Positions 16,318-24,070 of a DNA stretch of 24,070 bases are shown here, one piece after another (position 1 is the stretch's first letter; every line of letters starts with the position of its first letter). The notes beneath the pieces were generated by a model, which saw nothing but the letters and a program-made list of their open reading frames with translations, searched no databases and had not been told where the DNA came from. A program made the position numbers and the translations under genes. This DNA is from DASRDU01 sp035560235 (GTDB taxonomy: Bacteria; Acidobacteriota; Blastocatellia; RBC074). The stretch lies in NCBI GenBank assembly GCA_035560235.1, contig DATMAG010000067.1:1-24070 (forward strand). Reading direction: 5' to 3'.

Positions 16318-16797
16318 TTGAAGATCACAGCCCAGGAAGAATACGGACTGCGCTGCATTATGCAGCTTGCGCGGCAGGAGCCTGACGTGCCGATGATGGT
16401 GCGCGATATTGCCGAACGTGAAGGATTATCGGTGGCCTATGTGGAAAAGCTGCTGTGGACGCTTTCGCGCAGCGGGATTGTCGAAAGTGTGCGCGGCCCA
16501 AAAGGCGGTTATCGCCTGACGCGCCCCTGCACTGAAATCTCAATCGGCGAAGTAATGCGTGTGCTCGGCGGCGTGCCATCGAGAGATGACATCTGTGCGC
16601 AGTTCACCGGCAATCAGGACACCTGTGTGCATCACGATGACTGCGGTCTGCGCCCGGTCTGGGTCAGCATCACCGACTTTGTTCACAGTGTTTTTGACAG
16701 GATTCCGCTCTCAGCCCTGTTGCAGGGCAGCGTTGATGTGCAGATGGTTCAGCTCAGCGGACTCGGCAAAGTGAAAATGCCGGTTTCGGTGAGCTGA
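16318..16797 (+). CDS. Rrf2/IscR-family Fe-S regulator
   Basis: A 159-residue Rrf2-family transcription factor heading the suf operon. The winged helix-turn-helix is clear (MKITAQEEYGLRCIMQLA; SVAYVEKLLWTLSRSGIV; GPKGGYRLTRP with the wing at 60-70). Three cysteines in the effector region, C93, C103 and C109, with histidines 105-106 between, could bind a [2Fe-2S] or [4Fe-4S] cluster; spacing (9 and 5 residues) differs from E. coli IscR, so call it IscR/SufR-like. The start is TTG at 16318 with AGAGG about 10 nt upstream; this gives the conserved N-terminus. An IscR-type palindrome in its promoter supports autoregulation and control of sufBCDSU by cluster status. Confidence 0.92.
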   Translation: MKITAQEEYGLRCIMQLARQEPDVPMMVRDIAEREGLSVAYVEKLLWTLSRSGIVESVRGPKGGYRLTRPCTEISIGEVMRVLGGVPSRDDICAQFTGNQDTCVHHDDCGLRPVWVSITDFVHSVFDRIPLSALLQGSVDVQMVQLSGLGKVKMPVSVS

Positions 16798-16890
16798 CAA
16801 CTGATGACCCTTTTTTTGAAGACAAACCTGACTCTTTTGTCTGGTATCAAACCACAGGCAGCGTCAGTAAAGAGTCGAAGGAAAACAACC

Positions 16891-18324
16891 ATGAGTACGA
16901 TTGAAGCCCTTGCCAGTCAGGAATACAAGTACGGATTCGTCACCGCCATCGAAGCCGAAACCGTGCCGCGAGGTCTGAACGAAGAGATCATCCGCACGAT
17001 TTCAGCCAAAAAAAACGAGCCGGAGTGGATGCTCGAATGGCGACTGAAGGCTTATCGTCACTGGCTGACGATGACCGAACCGAAATGGGCCAAAGTTCAT
17101 TATCCGAAGATTAATTACCAGGACATCATCTATTACTCCGCGCCGAAGCCGAAGGAGAAGAAAAAGAGCCTGAATGAAGTTGACCCTGAACTGCTCGACA
17201 CCTTCGAGAAGCTCGGCATTCCGCTGCACGAACAGAAACTGCTGGCCAACGTCGCGGTTGACGCGATCTTCGACAGCGTGTCAGTGGCCACGACCTTCAG
17301 GGAAAAGCTGGCGAAGGCCGGTGTCATCTTCTGTTCATTTTCTGAAGCGTTGCAGCACTATCCCGAACTGGTGCGCAGGTACATCGGTTCAGTCGTGCCT
17401 TACACCGACAATTATTTCGCGGCGCTCAACTCAGCGGTCTTTTCTGACGGTTCGTTCTGTTACATCCCGAAAGGCGTGAAGTGCCCGATGGAACTGTCGT
17501 CATACTTCCGCATCAACAACTCTGAATCGGGACAGTTCGAGCGCACGCTGATTGTGGCTGAAGAAGGCAGTTATGTCTCATATTTGGAAGGGTGCACAGC
17601 TCCTAAGTTTGATAAAAATCAACTACATGCAGCAGTAGTTGAACTCGTCGCGCTTGACGATGCCGAGATCAAATATTCGACCGTGCAGAACTGGTATGCG
17701 GGCGACAAGGAAGGGCGCGGTGGCATTTACAACTTTGTTACCAAGCGCGGCAAATGCGCCGGTCGCAATTCAAAGATTTCGTGGACGCAGGTTGAAACCG
17801 GCTCAGCGATTACGTGGAAGTATCCGAGCTGCATTCTGCTCGGTGACAACTCCATCGGTGAGTTTTATTCGGTCGCGCTGACGAACAATTATCAGCAGGC
17901 CGACACCGGCACCAAGATGATTCACATTGGCAAGAACACGAAAAGCCGGATCATCTCGAAAGGCATTTCCGCCGGGCACTCGAACAACAGCTATCGCGGC
18001 CTCGTGAAGATTCTGCCAAAGGCCGAAAACGCGCGGAACTATTCACAGTGCGATTCGCTGCTGATCGGCGCGAAGTGCGGAGCGAACACCTTCCCCTACA
18101 TCGAAGTCGGCAACAATTCAGCAAAGGTCGAACACGAAGCTTCAACTTCAAAGATCAGCGAGGAACAGATTTTCTATTTCAACCAGCGCGGCATTTCGAC
18201 CGAGGATGCCGTTTCGATGATCATCAACGGCTTCTGCAAGGAGGTCTTCCGCGAACTGCCGATGGAGTTCGCCGTTGAAGCAACAAAACTGCTCGGACTG
18301 AAACTGGAAGGTTCGGTTGGATAA
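16891..18324 (+). CDS. sufB: Fe-S cluster scaffold protein SufB
   Basis: SufB, the scaffold of the SufBC2D complex, on which Fe-S clusters are assembled; 477 residues, normal length. Conserved segments include RYIGSVVPYTDNYFAALNSA, GVKCPMELSSYFRIN, the YLEGCTAP motif (C235), QLHAAVVE and the C-terminal NYSQCDSLLIGAKCGANTFP. The frame is open back to 16804, but the ATG at 16891 has GAAGGA nearby and begins with the usual MST sequence. A patch from 17581 to 17640 is AT-rich (38% GC by count against 52-53% in the 60 nt on each side) and uses different codons, though the protein is conserved there. SufB inteins are known to insert at this EG|CTAP site; no intein is present here. Confidence 0.97.
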   Translation: MSTIEALASQEYKYGFVTAIEAETVPRGLNEEIIRTISAKKNEPEWMLEWRLKAYRHWLTMTEPKWAKVHYPKINYQDIIYYSAPKPKEKKKSLNEVDPELLDTFEKLGIPLHEQKLLANVAVDAIFDSVSVATTFREKLAKAGVIFCSFSEALQHYPELVRRYIGSVVPYTDNYFAALNSAVFSDGSFCYIPKGVKCPMELSSYFRINNSESGQFERTLIVAEEGSYVSYLEGCTAPKFDKNQLHAAVVELVALDDAEIKYSTVQNWYAGDKEGRGGIYNFVTKRGKCAGRNSKISWTQVETGSAITWKYPSCILLGDNSIGEFYSVALTNNYQQADTGTKMIHIGKNTKSRIISKGISAGHSNNSYRGLVKILPKAENARNYSQCDSLLIGAKCGANTFPYIEVGNNSAKVEHEASTSKISEEQIFYFNQRGISTEDAVSMIINGFCKEVFRELPMEFAVEATKLLGLKLEGSVG

Positions 18325-18329
18325 AACAA

Positions 18330-18476
18330 TTCATCCGCGAAGCCGCACGAAGAATCGGGAAGAGTCTTTGACAGGAGTTACAGGATGAACAAGCCTGGAA
18401 AAGTTTGTTTGCACAGTAATCCTGCTCATCCTGTCTGATCTTCCTTCGTGATTCCTCGTGCGACTTCGTGGATGAA
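18330..18476. repeat. Palindromic repeat between sufB and sufC (locus B)
   Basis: A 147-nt near-palindrome fills the sufB-sufC gap. The outer arms (18330-18356 and 18450-18476) are 27 nt with three non-matching positions. Each arm has three hexamer cores exactly 10 bp apart: CGCGAA, CACGAA, CGGGAA at 18336, 18346, 18356; and, inverted, TTCGTG, CTCGTG, TTCGTG at 18445, 18455, 18465. Inner arms GACAGGA (18370-18376) / TCCTGTC (18429-18435) and CAGGAT / ATCCTG extend the hairpin. It belongs to the same family as the copies near 11856-12015 and 22456. Inside a co-transcribed operon it would form a large mRNA stem. Confidence 0.75.
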
Positions 18477-18491
18477 AAAGAGAAAACAGCA

Positions 18492-19247
18492 ATGCTTGAG
18501 ATTCGTAATTTACACGCCACGATTGATGGCAAAGAGATTCTGAAAGGGCTGAACCTCACGATCAATGCCGGTGAGATTCACGCCATTATGGGGCCGAACG
18601 GTTCCGGCAAAAGCACGCTCGCCAAGGTGCTGGCCGGACATCCGTCTTATGAAGTCACCGCCGGTGAAGTGATCTACCAGGGCCGCAACCTGCTCGAACT
18701 TCCGCCTGACGAACGCGCGCGCGAAGGCGTGTTTCTGGCGTTTCAGTATCCGACTGAAATTCCAGGCGTCAGCAACGCGAACTTTCTGCGGATGGCTTAC
18801 AACGAAATCGCCAGGCATCACGGGCGCGATGAACTCGACCCGCTCGAATTTGATGACCTGCTCCGCGAAAAGATGCAGATCGTTGAGATGAACGACAGCT
18901 TCATCAATCGCTCAGTCAACGAAGGTTTTTCAGGCGGCGAAAAGAAGCGCAACGAGATTCTGCAAATGGCCGTGCTGGAACCGAAGCTGGCCGTGCTGGA
19001 TGAAACCGATTCCGGTCTGGACATTGACGCGCTGCGCATTGTGGCCGGCGGCGTGAACAAGCTGGCGAACAAGGATAATGCAATCGTGCTGGTGACGCAT
19101 TACCAGCGGCTGCTTGATTACATCGAACCGCATTTCGTTCACGTTCTCTACAAGGGCCGCATCGTCAAATCAGGCGGCAAGGAACTTGCGCTGGAGCTTG
19201 AAAAGAAAGGCTACGACTGGATCAGAGATGCTCAGGCCGCTGCATAA
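18492..19247 (+). CDS. sufC: Fe-S assembly ATPase SufC
   Basis: SufC, the ABC-type ATPase of the SufBCD complex (251 residues), which powers cluster assembly on SufB-SufD in the cytoplasm. Walker A GPNGSGKST is at 34-42, the signature NEGFSGGEKKRNE sits near 145-157, and Walker B VLDETDSGLDID follows. The Q-loop FQYPTEIPGVSN is SufC-typical. A GTG at 18468 is in frame, but MLEIRNLHA at ATG 18492 is the conserved SufC N-terminus; the ribosome site is weak (AGAG 8-9 nt upstream). The start lies just after the large palindromic element, which may tune translation of sufC relative to sufB. Confidence 0.97.
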   Translation: MLEIRNLHATIDGKEILKGLNLTINAGEIHAIMGPNGSGKSTLAKVLAGHPSYEVTAGEVIYQGRNLLELPPDERAREGVFLAFQYPTEIPGVSNANFLRMAYNEIARHHGRDELDPLEFDDLLREKMQIVEMNDSFINRSVNEGFSGGEKKRNEILQMAVLEPKLAVLDETDSGLDIDALRIVAGGVNKLANKDNAIVLVTHYQRLLDYIEPHFVHVLYKGRIVKSGGKELALELEKKGYDWIRDAQAAA

Positions 19248-19282
19248 GACAGCCGTTGCCTGACGTTTGAAGACTGGAACCA

Positions 19283-20608
19283 ATGCCACAACCCGTGAAA
19301 GAAAAAGACAACTATCTGGCAGTTTTCAGTGAACTGGCCGCAAATCAGGCGAACGATCCGGCGTGGCTCAGGCTGCTGCGCGAAAAGGCCGCCGAAAGTT
19401 TTGCCGCGCTCGATTTCCCAACCACCCGCGTTGAAGCCTGGAAGTATACGAACATCGCTCCCGCGCTGAAGCCGCAGTATCGCGCGGCGACAAAGGCCGA
19501 TGCACAGGCTGTTTCAGCAGAGAGCATTGCCAGGTTCGCGTTTGATGAATCGCGCCGCGCCAGGCTGGTGTTCGTCAACGGAATTTTCGCGCGCGAGCTT
19601 TCTGATCTGTCAGCCCTGCCTGAAGGAATCATCGTCGGGAATCTGACTGAGCTTCAGTCTGAAATCATCCGCGAACATCTGGGCGCTTATGCAGACTATC
19701 GCCGGGAAGTCTTCACCGCGCTCAACACTGCGTCAATCAGTGATGGCGCGTTCGTTTACATTCCGGCTGGCACAGCGGTCGAAGTTCCGATTCATCTGCA
19801 ATTCATCACCGCGACCGCGAATGAACCTGTCATTTCGCATCCGCGCACGCTCATTGTGGCCGGGCGCGGCGCGGTGGCAACGGTGATTGAAAGTTATGAC
19901 ACAACGGCTGACGGCGTTTATTTCACCAACGCTGTTACAGAAGTCATCGCGCAGCAGGGCGCAGTGATTGATCATTACCGTTTGCAGCAGGAAAGCCTGA
20001 ACGCCTTTCACATCGGCACCACGCAGGTTTATCAGGAGCGCGACAGCCATTACGTTTCATCCGCGCTGGCGCTCGGCGCGCAACTATCGCGTCACAATCT
20101 GAATGTCACGCTGGCCGATGAATATACTGAAACGACGCTCAACGGTCTGTACGTCGTCACCGGCAGTCAGCTTGCCGACAGTCATCTGTTTCTCGATCAC
20201 GCCAGACCGCATTGCACGAGCCAGCAGCTTTACAAAGGCATTCTGGATGATCGCGGGCGCGCAGTTTTCAATGGCCGCGTGATTGTGCGTGAAGGCGCGC
20301 TGCTCACCGATGCGCGGCAGTTGAATAAAAACCTGCTGCTGTCGAGCGAAGCGCACGTTGACACGAAACCTGAACTGGAAATTTTTGCTGACGATGTGAA
20401 ATGCGCGCACGGCGCAACGGTCGGTCAGCTTGAAGACGAAGAGATTTTCTATCTGCTCAGTCGCGGGCTGAAACCCGAAACGGCGCGCGCCCTGCTGAAA
20501 TATGGGTTTGCCGAAGACGTGATCAGCAGAATCAGGGTCGCCTCAGTGCGCAAGTCGCTTGATGAAATCGTGCTGGCCAAGCTTCATCAGAATCTGGAAG
20601 TGGGATAA
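19283..20608 (+). CDS. sufD: Fe-S assembly protein SufD
   Basis: SufD, paralogue and partner of SufB in the SufBC2D scaffold complex; 441 residues, typical length. N-terminal helical part contains FPTTRVEAWKYTNIAP; the beta-helix core includes SISDGAFVYIPAGTAVEVPI and HSHYV-like segments. The conserved C-terminal region reads LLLSSEAHVDTKPELEIFAD, then DDVKCAHGATVGQLEDEEIF, with the cysteine and histidine used at the SufB-SufD interface, and ends in YLLSRGL. The ATG at 19283 has a weak upstream GGA. It follows sufC by 35 nt and is 10 nt from the likely sufS start. Confidence 0.95.
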   Translation: MPQPVKEKDNYLAVFSELAANQANDPAWLRLLREKAAESFAALDFPTTRVEAWKYTNIAPALKPQYRAATKADAQAVSAESIARFAFDESRRARLVFVNGIFARELSDLSALPEGIIVGNLTELQSEIIREHLGAYADYRREVFTALNTASISDGAFVYIPAGTAVEVPIHLQFITATANEPVISHPRTLIVAGRGAVATVIESYDTTADGVYFTNAVTEVIAQQGAVIDHYRLQQESLNAFHIGTTQVYQERDSHYVSSALALGAQLSRHNLNVTLADEYTETTLNGLYVVTGSQLADSHLFLDHARPHCTSQQLYKGILDDRGRAVFNGRVIVREGALLTDARQLNKNLLLSSEAHVDTKPELEIFADDVKCAHGATVGQLEDEEIFYLLSRGLKPETARALLKYGFAEDVISRIRVASVRKSLDEIVLAKLHQNLEVG

Positions 20609-20618
20609 GGAGATGACA

Positions 20619-21902
<1,284 letters not shown>

Positions 21903-21933
21903 GAGAAGCCGGAATTCGGAAGTCAGAAGTCGG

Positions 21934-21969
21934 AATACCGAAGTTCTGAATACCGAATACCGAATACCA
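21934..21969 (+). repeat. GAATACC tandem repeat before sufU
   Basis: GAATACC occurs at 21934-21940 and then three times in tandem at 21949-21969 (7-bp period), within a sequence of GAAGTCGGAAT-like units that fills the 71-nt sufS-sufU gap. The last copy ends 4 nt before the sufU ATG and occupies the place where a ribosome site would be expected. Confidence 0.7.
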
Positions 21970-21973
21970 CTTT

Positions 21974-22426
21974 ATGGCTGACCTGAACGAACTCTATCAG
22001 CAGGTTATTCTCGACCATAACAAAAAGCCGCGAAACTTCCGTGCGCTTGAGCATCCGACTGTGACGCAGCTCGGTCACAATCCGCTCTGCGGCGATCAGT
22101 TGACGCTCTATCTCGAACTCGATGGAGACGTAGTGAAGGATGTCAGCTTTCAGGGTTCGGGCTGCGCGATTTCAAAGGCTTCGGCTTCGATGATGACGGC
22201 GGCAGTGAAGGGCAAAAGCAGGCAGGAAGTCGAAACGATGTTCGATGAATTCACACGGATGGTCAAAGGCGAGCTTGACCCTGAAGCCGAACCGAACCAC
22301 CTGGGCCGCCTGAAAATCTTTGCCGGAGTGCGCCAGTTCCCTGCCCGCGTCAAATGCGCCAGCCTCTCGTGGCACACCGTCCACGCCGCGCTGCAGGAAA
22401 CTCACGAGCCTGTTTCGACTGAATAG
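21974..22426 (+). CDS. sufU: Zinc-dependent sulfurtransferase SufU
   Basis: SufU, which accepts the persulfide sulfur from SufS and delivers it to SufBCD; 150 residues. The zinc/active-site residues are all present: NPLCGDQ (C39, D41), GSGCAISKAS (C64) and RVKCASLSWHT (C128). The insertion between the second and third ligands (MFDEFTRMVKGE, then DPEAEPNHLGRLKIFAGVRQFPAR in part) distinguishes SufU from the scaffold IscU. It is the last suf gene. No Shine-Dalgarno sequence is visible before the ATG; GAATACC repeats lie there instead, so initiation may be weak or depend on upstream translation. Its 3' end faces the minus-strand DUF2889 gene. Confidence 0.96.
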   Translation: MADLNELYQQVILDHNKKPRNFRALEHPTVTQLGHNPLCGDQLTLYLELDGDVVKDVSFQGSGCAISKASASMMTAAVKGKSRQEVETMFDEFTRMVKGELDPEAEPNHLGRLKIFAGVRQFPARVKCASLSWHTVHAALQETHEPVSTE

Positions 22427-22455
22427 ATTCCGCGTTATCAAATCAGGATTTGTGC

Positions 22456-22514
22456 CGTGAATGCACACGAATTTTCACGATTTGAATTCGCGTGCCCTGT
22501 AGTGGTTCATTCAC
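22456..22514. repeat. 10-bp-period repeat, locus C, between convergent genes
   Basis: CGTGAA (22456), CACGAA (22466) and CACGAT (22476) repeat the 10-bp-period pattern seen at the other two loci. GTGAATG (22457-22463) pairs with CATTCAC (22508-22514), the latter overlapping the last codons of the minus-strand gene. Lying between convergent genes, it may act as a two-way terminator; the right arm is degraded compared with loci A and B. Confidence 0.55.
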
Positions 22515-23439
22515 TGAATCTGAACAGCCTCAGCACATCAATCGAAAGATCAAAGAGGTGCGTGCAGCCCGCCGCGCCGCCAATCTGACTGGCAAACTGC
22601 CGCACGTAATCCGCCGTCACACGCTGCCCGTTCAGCCCGGCAGTGCGCCGATGCGGGTCTTCGCAGAGGCCATAGTAAGGCAGCCGCAGCCCGCGACTGT
22701 GCGCGTTTGAAATCACTCCGTCACCACTGATTTCAAAGCTCACCGCAATATCGTGAATGCTGTCCTGCATCGCGCTCTCACACGCAAAGCCGGAGTTTTC
22801 ATCATCCTTCGAAGCTCTGATTACCAGGCGCTTGTTTCGCCAGAATACTTTTTTATCGCCGGGGCGCGGGCGTGTGAGCAGCGGATCAAAACCACAACGC
22901 ACTTCTCTCGCTCCAAATAATTCAGCGCTTTCATCGCGGTAGGTGTAACAGGAATTGCGCAGATCGCTCATATAAGCGCGATCCTTCAGCCACGCGGCGC
23001 GTGCTGCTTCAGTGACTGAACCTGACGCCGGGGCAAACTGTTCTTCAAATTCAGGCGGGAACTGATAGACCTGTTGTCCGACGCGCGCCATTTCAATGGC
23101 GAGAAACAGGTGCTCCTGAGTACCCGGCAACCCGGCGAGCGCAGCCAGAATGCGTTTTGAAAACCCGCGCCCGATTCGCACACCCTTGATGTCCGGGTAA
23201 CGCTGACAAAGTTCCGGCGAGAACTGCGATTCATCACCAGCAGCCTGTCGCGCGCTGGCGTCAACGACTTCATACTCAGGAGTGCGCAACGCCCAGGTGT
23301 GTTCCAGCGTCAGTCGCTCATCCTTCATCATTCCGCGCACGAGCAGTTCGCTTTCAGAAAGAACGTCAATCTCAGCAGCAAAAGTACGTTCATAACCACT
23401 TTCAGACAGTGGTACGGACGGCATCAATCTATTTTCCAT
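22507..23439 (-). CDS. Tandem DUF2889-like domain protein
   Basis: A 310-residue cytosolic protein with two copies of what looks like the DUF2889 domain. The C-terminal copy (about 205-303) has the hallmarks: basic strands, HDIAVSFEISGDGVISNAHS, a central LCEDPHRRTAGLNGQRV, and the family ending QIGGAAGCTHLFDLSIDVL. The N-terminal copy (about 28-120) follows the same order: EYEVVDASARQ, PELCQRYPDIKGVRIGRGF, then ALAGLPGTQEHLFLAIEM, but lost the GCTH cysteine (GTQEH). Function unknown. The ATG at 23439 has AAGG 9 nt upstream on the minus strand. Its start is 24 nt from the terminal CRISPR repeat and it points away from the array, so its transcript must begin in, or pass through, the array. Confidence 0.82.
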   Translation of the reverse strand: MENRLMPSVPLSESGYERTFAAEIDVLSESELLVRGMMKDERLTLEHTWALRTPEYEVVDASARQAAGDESQFSPELCQRYPDIKGVRIGRGFSKRILAALAGLPGTQEHLFLAIEMARVGQQVYQFPPEFEEQFAPASGSVTEAARAAWLKDRAYMSDLRNSCYTYRDESAELFGAREVRCGFDPLLTRPRPGDKKVFWRNKRLVIRASKDDENSGFACESAMQDSIHDIAVSFEISGDGVISNAHSRGLRLPYYGLCEDPHRRTAGLNGQRVTADYVRQFASQIGGAAGCTHLFDLSIDVLRLFRFSE

Positions 23440-23463
23440 TGCATCCGACCTTCATTCAGTCAG

Positions 23464-24070
23464 CTTTCAATCCACGCCCCACTTCATCAGCAGGGCGAAC
23501 ATAATATGCCCGGAGAGCCGTACCCAAATGTTCTGTTTCAATCCACGCCCTACTTCATCAGCAGGGCGAACAAGGCTGCGGCCCGTGCAGCTTCACGAGG
23601 CCTAGTTTCAATCCACGCCCTACTTCATCAGCAGGGCGAACTGAGTTCGCTGAATTCCTGAACTATCGCTATATCGGTTTCAATCCACGCCCTACTTCAT
23701 CAGCAGGGCGAACTCAATCTTGAAGAAGATCACCGCTGGCTTGTCAGAGTTTCAATCCACGCCCTACTTCATCAGCAGGGCGAACGTCGTCCGGGAATGA
23801 TGAGGCGGAAGAAGATGCAGAAGTTTCAATCCACGCCCTACTTCATCAGCAGGGCGAACCCATTGCTGAAAAAGGTGAAATCCTTCGTCGGCAAGTTTCA
23901 ATCCACGCCCTACTTCATCAGCAGGGCGAACAACACCGAGGAATCCGCCACTCAGATATTCAGTTTCAATCCACGCCCTACTTCATCAGCAGGGCGAACA
24001 GCGATCAGTCGCGCCCCGGGCGCAAGTTGAATTGTTTCAATCCACGCCCTACTTCATCAGCAGGGCGAAC
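23464..24070 (-). CRISPR. CRISPR array, 9 repeats, trailer end, continues right
   Basis: Nine 37-nt repeats begin at 23464, 23535, 23605, 23677, 23749, 23823, 23895, 23963 and 24034; on the plus strand they start GTTTCAATCCACGCCC and end AGCAGGGCGAAC. Eight spacers are 34, 33, 35, 35, 37, 35, 31 and 34 nt. The last repeat ends at the last base of the window, so the array continues. Minus-strand transcription is inferred from three facts: that strand ends in ATTGAAAC, the Cas6-type 5' handle; the internal stem (GCCCTGCT / AGTAGGGC, 5-nt loop) has G-U where plus-strand RNA would have A-C; and the only degenerate repeat (positions 1 and 17 changed) is at 23464, expected at the trailer. No cas gene is in the window; the repeat suggests type I-B or III. 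Confidence 0.97.

Noticed and set aside
16804..16890. N-terminal extension of SufB from the upstream in-frame start
   Set aside because: The 29 extra residues are unlike SufB, and the ATG at 16891 has a proper ribosome site and the usual MST beginning.
17581..17640. An intein or homing endonuclease currently in sufB
   Set aside because: The SufB protein is continuous through the motif at normal length; only a composition patch is present, so at most a scar.
23299..24030. Open frames across the CRISPR array that translate repeats as STPYFISRAN-type peptides
   Set aside because: They are translations of the repeat itself; spacing and content change with every spacer and there is no ribosome site. 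These are common false hypothetical proteins.
23501..24033. Spacers targeting this window
   Set aside because: Reading the eight spacers against the window I noticed no long match, but this was by eye; an exact search on both strands of the full genome is needed to exclude self-targeting.

Overview
The window looks like a chromosomal stretch from a GC-rich (roughly 55-58% by eye) Gram-negative-type bacterium. My best guess is Acidobacteriota, perhaps Blastocatellia. This rests on the mix of Uma2, YkgJ, fused M16 and SUF genes, on the frequent non-ATG starts, and on secreted glycine-zipper proteins. It is inference, because there is no rRNA or marker that fixes the taxonomy. No tRNA, rRNA, insertion sequence or phage gene was found.

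Layout, left to right. (1) 40-6279, all on the minus strand: a tight run read right to left, with a secreted M16-fold protein (both catalytic zinc motifs lost), thiL, ttcA, a Uma2 nuclease-fold gene and a YkgJ-type cysteine-cluster gene. (2) 6280-6744: a 465-nt divergent intergenic region with an extended -10 promoter and a structured leader for prkA. (3) 6745-11846, plus strand: a PrkA/YhbH-type stress module of prkA, two small genes (unknown, and a retropepsin-like aspartic protease), the VWA protein yhbH, and an endonuclease/exonuclease/phosphatase-family gene where spoVR is often found. (4) 11847-12240: a palindromic repeat with a 30-bp RNA hairpin, then the leader of ftsH. (5) 12241-16235: ftsH with a strong terminator, a small Rad52/DdrA-like gene, an AraC regulator and a secreted glycine-zipper protein. 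(6) 16318-22426: an rrf2-sufB-sufC-sufD-sufS-sufU iron-sulfur assembly operon with an IscR-like operator in front. (7) 22507-23439, minus strand: a protein with two tandem DUF2889-like domains. (8) 23464-24070: the trailer end of a CRISPR array of 9 repeats and 8 spacers that runs off the right edge.

How the parts connect. The Rrf2 regulator keeps three cysteines that could hold an Fe-S cluster and has an IscR-type palindrome over its own promoter, so it probably regulates the suf operon in response to cluster supply. TtcA, encoded 14 kb away, is an Fe-S enzyme that would use such clusters. PrkA and YhbH are known partners in starvation and sporulation signalling; the small protease-like gene between them is unusual.

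The less ordinary signals are these: a family of intergenic repeats carrying three CACGAA-like cores at an exact 10-bp period (five arms at three loci, one of them between sufB and sufC); a short AT-rich, foreign-looking patch inside sufB exactly at a known intein-insertion motif; a CRISPR array whose inferred transcript points straight into the DUF2889 gene with only 24 nt between them; and the doubly inactivated M16 protein.
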